This document shows, in pieces, positions 1 to 8,656 of a stretch of 12,122 nt of DNA. Positions within the stretch are counted from its first letter, which is position 1. Every line of letters begins with the position of its first letter. The translations under genes and the position numbers were made by a program. The notes under the pieces were generated by a model. That model was not told where the DNA came from. It searched no databases and saw only the letters and a program-made list of their open reading frames with translations. The stretch comes from Hyphomicrobiales bacterium (GTDB lineage Bacteria > Pseudomonadota > Alphaproteobacteria > Rhizobiales > Aestuariivirgaceae). Location: the NCBI GenBank assembly GCA_012032065.1, contig JAAURV010000055.1, forward strand, positions 1 to 12,122. Direction: 5' to 3'.

Positions 1-144
1 AATCACGTTGCGGATCGCCTCCGCGCCGAAGGTCTTGCTGACGGCGATCAGCGTTACCGACACCGGATCGCGCCCCGCCGCTTGCGCCGCCAAAGCCAAG
101 CGCCTGCGGACATCGTTCAAGCCGGAATGAGAGATTTCGCCCAT
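1..144 (-). CDS. YggS/PLPBP family PLP-binding protein (N-terminal part, cut by window edge)
   Basis: Reading the minus strand from an ATG at 144 gives 48 codons, open to the window edge. The protein begins MGEISHSGLNDVRRRLALAA and contains V-T-L-I-A-V-S-K-T-F, the signature of the YggS/PROSC family. Lys37 in the VSK motif matches the lysine that holds pyridoxal phosphate. Family members are cytosolic PLP-binding proteins thought to buffer free PLP; they are not established as enzymes. The start is well fixed, because an in-frame TAA lies five codons upstream. The gene is divergent from leuS, a common neighbour in alphaproteobacteria. About 170-180 C-terminal residues, going by usual family length, lie outside the window. 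Family assignment is from motif recognition only. Confidence 0.85.
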   Translation of the reverse strand, partial: MGEISHSGLNDVRRRLALAAQAAGRDPVSVTLIAVSKTFGAEAIRNVI

Positions 145-232
145 GAAAGTGCCCGCTTATGGCCAAGCTTGCGGGGTCTGACAAGGACTGGTACTGCCAC
201 CTGCCTATCAATTATTTATCTGGAACGATCAA
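145..232. promoter_or_regulatory. Divergent intergenic region between yggS-like gene and leuS
   Basis: This 88-bp gap separates two divergently transcribed genes and so should hold promoters for both. On the plus strand a CTGACA at 178-183 resembles a -35 box, but no convincing -10 follows at 16-18 nt; the AT-rich stretch 207-219 is further away. Only GGA at 222-224 looks like a weak ribosome binding site before the leuS TTG. No terminator, attenuator or T-box-like structure was recognised. The promoter role is inferred from layout, not from clear motifs. Confidence 0.35.
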
Positions 233-2826
233 TTGACGACCGAGAGATACAACCCCCGTGTGGCCGAGCCGCGTTGGCAGGCCTTTTGGGCCGAGCACAA
301 GAGCTTCGAGGCGAGCGCCGATCCGGCGAAGTCCAAATACTACGTCCTCGAGATGTTCCCTTACCCCTCGGGCCGCATCCACATGGGCCATGTGCGGAAC
401 TACACCATGGGCGATGTGATCGCGAGATTCCGCCGCGCCTGTGGCTACAATGTGTTGCATCCCATGGGCTGGGACGCCTTCGGCATGCCGGCGGAAAACG
501 CGGCGATCGAGCGCGGCGTTCATCCCAAGGACTGGACCTACGACAACATCGCCACTATGAAGAAGCAGCTGAAGTCGATGGGGCTGGCCTTCGATTGGAC
601 CCGCGAGATCGCCACCTGCGATCCCTCCTACTACGGCCACGAACAGGAAATGTTCATCGACTTCATGAAGGCGGGCCTCGTCGAGCGCAAGGTTTCTCTG
701 GTGAATTGGGACCCGGTGGACCAGACGGTGCTCGCCAATGAGCAGGTGATCGACGGCCGCGGCTGGCGTTCGGGCGCGCTCGTCGAGAAGCGCGAGCTTG
801 CGCAATGGTTCCTCAAGATCACGTCTTATTCCAACGAGTTGCTGAAAGCCCTCGATGGCCTCGACAAGTGGCCAGACAAAGTGCGGTTGATGCAGCAGAA
901 CTGGATCGGCCGCTCCGAGGGTTTGCGCTTCTCCTTCGCGCTCGAGGATGCGAATGGCAAGGCGCTGGACGAGCGCCTGACCGTCTTCACCACGCGCCAC
1001 GACACGATTTTCGGCGCAAGTTTCTGCGCCATTTCCGCCGACCACGATCTGGCCAAGCGCTTGGCAGAACGCGATCCGAAGCTCGCTGAATTCCGCCGCG
1101 AGGTGGCGGCGCTTGGCACCAGCGAAGAAACCATCGAACGTGCGGAGAAACGCGGCGTGCCGCTCGGTCTCTTTGCGCGCCATCCCTTCCTGCCCGAGGC
1201 AAAACTGCCGCTCTATGCCGCGAACTTCGTGCTGATGGGATATGGCGAAGGCGCGATCTTCGGCTGCCCCGCCCATGACCAGCGCGACCTCGACTTCGCG
1301 CGGAAATACGGCTTGCCGGTTCTCCCGGTCGTAGCGCCCAAGGGCACGGACCCAAAAACATTCGAGATCGGCACTGAAGCCTATCTCGACAAGGAAGGCA
1401 GCGACACGGTTCTCATCAATTCGCAGTTCCTCGATGGCCTGAGCGTTCCCCAAGCCAAGGAGGAAGTGGCAAGCCGCATGGAGAAATGGGGATCGGCGAG
1501 CGGCGCGTGAATTTCCGTTTGCGCGATTGGGGTGTGTCGCGCCAGCGCTATTGGGGTTGCCCCATTCCGGTGATTCATTGTGGATCTTGCGGCATCGTGC
1601 CGGTGCCAAAGAAGGACTTGCCGGTGATCCTGCCCGAGGACGTGACCTTCGACAAGCCGGGCAACCCGCTCGATCATCATCCCACATGGAAGCACGTGCC
1701 CTGCCCTTCCTGCGGCAAGCCGGCGCGGCGCGAAACCGATACATTCGACACATTCATCGACTCGTCCTGGTATTATGCCCGCTTTACCTCGCCGCACAGC
1801 AGCGAACCCGTCGACGCGAAGGAGGGCCGCTACTGGCTGCCGGTCGACCAGTATATCGGCGGCGTCGAGCATGCGATTCTGCATCTGCTCTATTCGCGCT
1901 TCTATGCCCGCGCCATGGAGCGCGCCGGCCACTTCAACGTCGACGAACCTTTCGCCAGTCTCTTCACGCAAGGCATGGTGATCCACGAAACCTTCCAGAC
2001 GAAAGATGGCGAGTGGGTGCTGCCGGCAGAAGCCGTGCAAAAGGACGGCGCTTGGTTGCACGCGAAGACGGGCGAACCCTTGATCGTCGGCGGCGTCGAG
2101 AAAATGTCGAAGTCGAAGAAGAACGTTGTCGATCCTGACGACATCATCGCGAATTATGGCGCGGATACGGCGCGCTGGTTCATGCTCTCCGATACGCCGC
2201 CCGAGCGCGATATCGAATGGACCACGGCTGGTGTTGAGGGCGCATGGCGTTTCACCCAGCGCCTGTGGCGGCTGGTGAACGAGGCCGCGGAATGGAAGCC
2301 TCAGGATGGCAAGGGCGATGCGGCGGCAGCGCTCGAACTCCGCCGTGCCGCGCACAAGGCGCTTGCCGCCGTCACCGACGATCTCAATTCGCTGCGCTTC
2401 AATCGCGCCATCGCGCGCATCTATGAGTTGGCCAATGCGCTAGGCACGGCCTTGCAGTTGGGCGGCAAGGCTCCAGAGCTTGCAAGCGCCATTGGCGAAG
2501 CGGCGCGCCTTCTCGTCTTGATGTTCGCGCCGATGATGCCGCATCTGGCGGAAGAGTGCTGGAAGCTCTTGGGCGGCGAAAAGCCAGTCGTCGAAACCGC
2601 CTGGCCCAAGGCCGATCCCGCTCTTGTGGCCGACGATGAGGTGACCGTGGCCGTGCAGGTCAACGGCAAACGCCGCGACGAAATGCGCTTGCCCAAGGGC
2701 GCGGCAAAGGAGCAAGCTGAGGCATCTGCCTTGAGGCTCGAAAATGTGTCCCGGGCTTTGGCCGGAATGAATGTCAGGAAAGTCATCGTGGTGCAAGACC
2801 GCATCGTCAACATCGTGGCAGGCTGA
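233..2826 (+). CDS. leuS: Leucyl-tRNA synthetase, interrupted by an apparent -1 frameshift near 1484-1486
   Basis: This is a class I synthetase that charges tRNA-Leu with leucine in the cytosol. The class I signature HMGH is at residues 50-53. The CP1 editing domain carries TTRHDT (253-258) and HDQRD (348-352), and a zinc-ribbon-like CGSCG...CPSCGK pair follows. KMSKS is at about 624-628 of the repaired protein. The first frame runs from 233 to a TGA ending at 1510; the second takes over at ATG 1486 and runs to 2826. Homology switches inside GAGAAATGGGG (1481-1491): adding one A restores E-K-M-G-I-G-E-R-R and an 864-residue protein, the usual length. The start is a TTG; an in-frame TGA at 179-181 rules out much extension. 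leuS is normally essential, so a sequence error is more likely than true loss. It leads the leuS-lptE-holA operon. Confidence 0.93.
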
Positions 2827-2829
2827 GAC

Positions 2830-3315
2830 ATGAAGCGGCGCGCCCTCCTTCTCGCTTTGCTTCTGCCTGGCTGCGGCTATCGCCCGCTTTACGGCAGCGG
2901 CAACGAGCGCGACGTTGTCTCGGAGTTGCGGGGCGTTTCGATCCCAGAGCAGGACACGCGTGTTGGCCAATTAATCCGCAACGAGTTGCTCTCCTCGATC
3001 CGCCCCGCCGGCACGGCGGAGAATGACCGCTACCGCCTCGACCTCACTCCCGATCTCCGCAAGGAAACCGTCACCGCACGCACCGAAACCGGTGCGACGC
3101 GTGCTTCACTGCGTCTCAACGTGACCTATCGGCTTGCATCCATCGACGGAAAAACCGTCGCGAAGGAAGGCAAAGTGTTCTCGCAGGTGTCCTACGACAT
3201 CCTGCGCGAGCCGGTGGCGGATCTGCGGGCCGAGACCAACGCTTTAGAACGCGCCGCGCGTGAAGCCGCCATGGACATCCGCGTCCGCATCTCCGCTCAT
3301 TTCGCCGGCGGCTAA
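2830..3315 (+). CDS. lptE: LPS-assembly lipoprotein LptE
   Basis: LptE plugs the LptD barrel in the outer membrane and helps insert lipopolysaccharide. The 161-residue product starts MKRRALLLALLLPGCGYRPL: a positive n-region, a short hydrophobic stretch and a lipobox L-P-G-C, which makes Cys15 the likely lipidated residue after signal peptidase II cleavage. The G-Y-R-P-L-Y motif right after the cysteine is typical of LptE. The rest is a small soluble domain (V-Y/T-Y-R-L strands, R-E-P-V-A-D-L-R-A-E-T-N helix) of normal family length. It starts 3 nt after the leuS stop and ends 2 nt before holA, so it is probably co-transcribed and translationally coupled with both. The leuS-lptE-holA order is classic and supports the call. 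Confidence 0.9.
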   Translation: MKRRALLLALLLPGCGYRPLYGSGNERDVVSELRGVSIPEQDTRVGQLIRNELLSSIRPAGTAENDRYRLDLTPDLRKETVTARTETGATRASLRLNVTYRLASIDGKTVAKEGKVFSQVSYDILREPVADLRAETNALERAAREAAMDIRVRISAHFAGG

Positions 3316-3317
3316 CC

Positions 3318-4355
3318 GTGGCGGTGATCCGCGCTCAAGGCCTGGAAGCATTTCTACGCAAGCCCGGAACGGCCCGCGTGCTGCTGATTTACGGTGGTGA
3401 TTTCGGCGCTGTGAAAGAACTGGCGAAGCGCGCCGTGGTGGCCTTCGCCGGAAGTCTCGACGATCCCTTCTCGGTTCAGCGGATCGAGGAAACGGCTATT
3501 GCCGCCGATCCTGCCCTGCTCATGGACGAATACGCCTCGCAATCGATGCTGGGCGGCAAGCGCGCCATTTGGGTGACAGGCAGCGGCGATGCCCTGATGA
3601 AGTCGCTGACGCCAGTTCTCGAGTCCGAACTTGATGGCAACATGATCGTGGTCGAGGCAGGCGTGCTCGCGAAGTCGTCACGCTTGCGGAATGGTCTCGA
3701 AGGCCACGATCGTGCAACTGTCTGTCCGGTCTATGATCCCGACGCGCGCGATCTCGGCGAACTTGTGGACTCTATGTGCGCCGCGGCGGCGCTTGCAATC
3801 GCACCCGATGCCCGGGCAAGGCTACTCGATCTGATCGGTGCCGACCGTGCGCTGTCCCGCAGCGAAGTCGACAAGCTTGTTCTCTATTGCCATGGAACCG
3901 GAAGCATATCGCTGGAAGACGTTGAATCAGCTTGCGGCGATGCCTCGGCCGTCTCGCAGGACGATCTCACCGATGCGGCATTCGGCGGCGATATCGAAGC
4001 CGCGGACGGCGCTTACTGGTCGCTTCTGGCCGAAGGCACCGACCCGTCGCGCCTGCTTGGAGCATTGTCGAACCATGCTGGCGTGTTGCAGGGATTGCAG
4101 GGAGATGTCGCGCGCGGCGTCAGCGCCGATCAGGCCGTGAAGACCGCAAGACCCCCGGTCTTCTTCAAGCGCCAGAGGCTGGTCGCAAGCCAGCTTCGGA
4201 TGTGGGATTTCGAATCTCTCGCTTCGGTTCAGGCGTCGGTGTCGAATGCAATCAAGCAGTCGCGCCAGTATGCGGCACTCGCGGGCCCTGCGGGAAACCG
4301 CGCCGTGCTTTCCCTTGCCCGTCTGGCAAGATCGCTGCGGCAGCAGGCCAATTAG
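3318..4355 (+). CDS. holA: DNA polymerase III subunit delta
   Basis: The delta subunit is part of the clamp-loader complex and opens the beta sliding clamp during replication. The 345-residue product has the family layout: an N-terminal A-R-V-L-L-I-Y-G-G-D-F-G nucleotide-fold segment without a functional P-loop, a middle S-R-S-E-V-D-K-L-V-L-Y helix (about 176-186), then D-A-V/A-F-G-G and a C-terminal helical collar ending in L-A-R-L-A-R-S-L-R-Q. The start is GTG at 3318, two bases after the lptE stop; a second GTG at 3324 is a possible alternative. Length and context (downstream of lptE, next to parB) match alphaproteobacterial holA. It converges on parB with 12 nt between the stop codons. 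Confidence 0.88.
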   Translation: MAVIRAQGLEAFLRKPGTARVLLIYGGDFGAVKELAKRAVVAFAGSLDDPFSVQRIEETAIAADPALLMDEYASQSMLGGKRAIWVTGSGDALMKSLTPVLESELDGNMIVVEAGVLAKSSRLRNGLEGHDRATVCPVYDPDARDLGELVDSMCAAAALAIAPDARARLLDLIGADRALSRSEVDKLVLYCHGTGSISLEDVESACGDASAVSQDDLTDAAFGGDIEAADGAYWSLLAEGTDPSRLLGALSNHAGVLQGLQGDVARGVSADQAVKTARPPVFFKRQRLVASQLRMWDFESLASVQASVSNAIKQSRQYAALAGPAGNRAVLSLARLARSLRQQAN

Positions 4356-4367
4356 TTTGTATACGGA

Positions 4368-5279
4368 TCAATAATTTCCGCGCGCCAGCCGGCGCGAGAC
4401 TTCGTCGAGTTGTTCCAGCGTCGCATAAGAGATGGTCACAGTGCCCGAACCCTCCTTGTCGCTGATCTCGACTTTCAATCCGAGCTTCTGAGACAACTCC
4501 GTTTCGAGCGCCCGCGTATCGGCATCCTTTTCGGCGGCGGCGGTTTTGGGGCGGCTCGATTTCTCGCGATTAAGCCCCTCGGCTTGGCGCACGGATAGTC
4601 CAAGACGGATGATCTCGTCTGCAAGCTCGTTCGGCGACTCCGCCGCCACGAGCGTCCGTGCATGGCCTGCGGTGAGCTTTCCGTCCTCGATATATTTTCG
4701 CACTTCAGGCGGAAGATGCAGGAGCCGCAGCGTGTTCGACACATGGCTGCGGCTCTTGCCCACCGCGTCGGCAAGCTGGTGCTGTGTATAGGTGAATTGA
4801 TCGATGAGTTGCTGATAAGCGCGGGCTTCTTCGAGTGGATTCAAGTCCGAACGCTGGATGTTTTCGATCAGCGCTATCTCCAGCGCTTCGCCGTCCGAGA
4901 GATCGCGAACAACTGCCGGAAGCTCGTGCTGGTTCGCGCGCTGAGCGGCGCGCCAACGCCGCTCGCCAGCGACGATCTCGAACTCGCCATTGCTCCGTGG
5001 ACGGACGACCAGCGGCTGCAGCAACCCCTTGTCGCGGATCGAGCGCGCGAGATCCTCAAGTTCGGATTCGACAAAACTCTTGCGGGGATTGTTGGGATTG
5101 GGCCTCAGCAGTTCGATTGGAATGGTGCGCAACCCGCGCGTATCTGCTGCGGGCGCTGGAGTAGTATTGATGGACTCTTCGCCAATCAACGCGGCAAGCC
5201 CGCGGCCAAGCCTGCGCCGCTGGAAGGCCTGAGCGTTCGGATCGCCGGGCTCCATGGGGTTCGTCAGCGGATCGATCAT
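4368..5279 (-). CDS. parB: Chromosome partitioning protein ParB
   Basis: ParB binds parS, spreads as a CTP-dependent clamp, stimulates the ParA ATPase and helps load SMC. In the 303-residue protein one can see, in order: R-R-L-G-R-G-L-A-A-L (22-31), the ParA-contacting N-terminal motif; N-P-N-N-P-R (61-66, box I); G-E-R-R-W-R-A (105-111, CTP-binding box II); E-N-I-Q-R (139-143, box III) with L-N-P-L-E-E-A; a helix-turn-helix around 166-186 (H-Q-L-A-D-A-V-G-K-S-R-S-H-V-S); and a C-terminal dimerisation segment after a charged linker. Its ATG overlaps the parA stop as ATGA (5276-5279), which supports this start; Met9 (5255) is a less likely alternative. It is the last gene of the mnmE-mnmG-rsmG-parA-parB run. 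Likely target sites are at 8606-8653 and, damaged, at 6642-6655. Confidence 0.97.
   Translation of the reverse strand: MIDPLTNPMEPGDPNAQAFQRRRLGRGLAALIGEESINTTPAPAADTRGLRTIPIELLRPNPNNPRKSFVESELEDLARSIRDKGLLQPLVVRPRSNGEFEIVAGERRWRAAQRANQHELPAVVRDLSDGEALEIALIENIQRSDLNPLEEARAYQQLIDQFTYTQHQLADAVGKSRSHVSNTLRLLHLPPEVRKYIEDGKLTAGHARTLVAAESPNELADEIIRLGLSVRQAEGLNREKSSRPKTAAAEKDADTRALETELSQKLGLKVEISDKEGSGTVTISYATLEQLDEVSRRLARGNY
4381..4396. terminator. Possible hairpin at holA/parB convergence
   Basis: CGCGCC (4381-4386) and GGCGCG (4391-4396) form a 6-bp GC stem with loop AGCC at the junction of the convergent holA and parB transcripts. It lies within the last codons of parB. No clear U-run follows on either strand, so it is at best a weak or bidirectional terminator and may just reflect local GC content. 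Confidence 0.22.
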
Positions 5280-6079
5280 GCTGCTCTCAATTCACGTTCC
5301 CGCTGGATGACTTCGGAAGCCAGCTTGATGTAAGCCTGCGAGCCGAGACAAGTGCGATCGTAGATCAGCACCGGCTTGCCGTAGGACGGCGCTTCCGACA
5401 CCCGCACATTGCGCGGGATCACGGTCTGATAGACCTTGTCGCCGAGAACGCTCCGCACATCTTCGGCGACCTGCTCCGAAAGCGAATTGCGCTTGTCGAA
5501 CATGGTGAGCACCACGCCTTGGATCGAAAGCCGGGGATTGAGATTGGCCTTCACGCGCTCGACAGTTTTCAGAAGCTGACTCAACCCTTCAAGCGCGAAG
5601 AACTCGCACTGGAGCGGCATCAGGATAGCATCGGCCGCGGTCAGCGAATTGATCGTGAGGAGATTGAGCGACGGCGGGCAATCGAGAAGGATGTAGCCGT
5701 AGTTCGCTTTAAGCTCGGCAATCGCATCCGCCAGACGGTGCGCCTTGCGCTCGAATGCGGCGAGTTCGAGTTCCGCGCCAAGCAAGTCCATGGACGAGGG
5801 AACGCAATGCAGGTTGGGGACATCCGATGCCACAATGCAGTCCGCCAGCTTCGCCTCGCCCATCAGCACCTGGTAGGATGACCGCGTGCCAGGCATCCGC
5901 TTGATGCCAAGCCCGGTGCTGGCATTCCCCTGTGGATCGAGATCGACCACAAGCACCCGCTCCCCGCAGGCCGCCAAGGCCGTACCGAGATTGATTGCCG
6001 TGGTCGTCTTCCCTACGCCGCCCTTCTGGTTGGCAATGGCCAGAATGCGGGGCGCGCGGGATCGCTCAGAGTTAGGCAC
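5276..6079 (-). CDS. parA: Chromosome partitioning ATPase ParA (Soj family)
   Basis: ParA is a deviant-Walker P-loop ATPase that binds nucleoid DNA as an ATP dimer and moves ParB-parS complexes apart. The deviant Walker A is K-G-G-V-G-K-T-T (19-26) with the signature lysine. A' is V-D-L-D-P-Q-G-N (45-52), and Walker B is Y-I-L-L-D-C-P-P (129-136). The length, 267 residues, is that of a chromosomal type without an N-terminal HTH, as expected when partnered with a separate ParB. The start is GTG at 6079, giving an 8-nt overlap with the end of rsmG; the 3' end overlaps parB by 4 nt. These overlaps suggest coupled translation of rsmG, parA and parB. Confidence 0.97.
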   Translation of the reverse strand: MPNSERSRAPRILAIANQKGGVGKTTTAINLGTALAACGERVLVVDLDPQGNASTGLGIKRMPGTRSSYQVLMGEAKLADCIVASDVPNLHCVPSSMDLLGAELELAAFERKAHRLADAIAELKANYGYILLDCPPSLNLLTINSLTAADAILMPLQCEFFALEGLSQLLKTVERVKANLNPRLSIQGVVLTMFDKRNSLSEQVAEDVRSVLGDKVYQTVIPRNVRVSEAPSYGKPVLIYDRTCLGSQAYIKLASEVIQRERELRAA

Positions 6080-6340
6080 GTAGGGCCTCCTTGACCTCGA
6101 GAATGACCGAATCAGTCCCGGTCAGACTCGCATGGCGGGTTGAATCGATTCTCCAGGATTTCGATGCAACCGTCAATTCCGTATCGATATCTTGTCCCTT
6201 GTGAAAGAGACCGATGGCGCCTTTCGAGAGGAATGGTTGGGCATAGTTAAGAAGCGCCGCGAGCGGCGCAAGCGCCCGCGCGGTGACGACCTGTACCTCG
6301 GGCACCGGCGTAGTACCTGAAAGTGTTTCGAGCCTGACAT

Positions 6341-6349
6341 TGTGGATAA
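6341..6349 (-). promoter_or_regulatory. Perfect consensus DnaA box inside rsmG
   Basis: TGTGGATAA on the plus strand is TTATCCACA on the minus strand, an exact match to the DnaA box consensus. It lies in rsmG, where it encodes the I-H region of V-I-H-N-V, so it may be coincidental. The only other near match noted is TGTGGGTAA at 8453-8461 (8 of 9) inside mnmG. No cluster or AT-rich unwinding region accompanies them, so this is not evidence of an origin within the window. Confidence 0.3.
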
Positions 6350-6641
6350 CGGCATCAACCTTCGTCAGCCGCGCCGCCTCGCGCAGGAACGCCGCCTTCT
6401 TGCCGCTGCTCTCATAGAGATGCACCCGGTAGGGCCGGGCGATGCCAAGAATGAGCCCCGGTAAACCTGCGCCCGAGCCAAGGTCTGCGACAAGTTTGGT
6501 TTCGGGCGGTATGTGCGGCAGGAGTTGCGCGCAATCGAGAATATGGCGCGGCCAAATCTCTTTCAGCGTCGATGGCCCGACAAGATTGATCCGCGCCTGC
6601 CATGCCGTAAGAGTCTCGACATAGATTTCGAGCCTCTCGAA

Positions 6642-6655
6642 TGATCACGTGAACA
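6642..6655. promoter_or_regulatory. parS: Damaged parS site inside rsmG
   Basis: The 14-mer TGATCACGTGAACA is an imperfect palindrome centred on CACGTG. Adding one T and one A, the same two bases that repair the rsmG frame, gives TGATTCACGTGAAACA. That is identical to the intact parS-like site at 8606-8621 and differs by one base from the textbook parS TGTTTCACGTGAAACA. As written, the half-sites are one base too close to the core, so ParB binding would probably be weakened. If the missing bases are a sequence error, this is a good third parS. Confidence 0.65.
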
Positions 6656-6692
6656 TTGAGGGCCGCGAGCTGTGCGGCCACGTCCGCCGAAA

Positions 6693-8558
<1,866 letters not shown>

Positions 8559-8605
8559 GAGCGGCCTTTTAGAGAGTTCGTCCGTGCACGTCAAAACCGC
8601 GCCAG

Positions 8606-8621
8606 TGATTCACGTGAAACA
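8606..8621. promoter_or_regulatory. parS: parS site 1 (ParB-binding) in the mnmE-mnmG gap
   Basis: TGATTCACGTGAAACA matches the parS palindrome TGTTTCACGTGAAACA at 15 of 16 positions (T to A at position 3). It lies in non-coding DNA between mnmE and mnmG, about 3.3 kb upstream of parB, as expected for a parS cluster next to its parAB operon. The substitution also creates a GATTC (GANTC) motif at 8607-8611. Confidence 0.9.
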
Positions 8622-8637
8622 TTCCAGACGCCGCCAA

Positions 8638-8653
8638 TGATTCACGTGAAGCA
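8638..8653. promoter_or_regulatory. parS: parS site 2 (ParB-binding) in the mnmE-mnmG gap
   Basis: TGATTCACGTGAAGCA matches the parS consensus at 14 of 16 positions and shares the first 13 bases with site 1. It begins exactly 32 bp after site 1, about three helical turns, so both sites face the same side of the DNA. It also contains GATTC (8639-8643). It ends 4 bp from the mnmE stop triplet. Confidence 0.85.
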
Positions 8654-8656
8654 ACT

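Noticed and set aside
1481..1489. Programmed -1 ribosomal frameshift in leuS
   Set aside because: GAGAAATGG is not a canonical X XXY YYZ slippery site, re-pairing would mismatch at the first codon position, and no downstream pseudoknot was recognised.
212..1753. 513-codon open frame antisense to leuS
   Set aside because: It lies wholly opposite a clear LeuRS coding region, spans the yggS-leuS gap without a sensible start, and its translation (Arg/His/Glu-rich) shows no recognisable domain. Long antisense frames are expected in GC-rich DNA.
1486..2826. A separate, natural second LeuRS subunit starting at ATG 1486
   Set aside because: The methionine is the ordinary in-frame residue of the M-G-I-G motif, the only Shine-Dalgarno-like bases are 2 nt away, and the split position does not match the known two-subunit enzyme as I recall it. 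A one-base loss explains it better.
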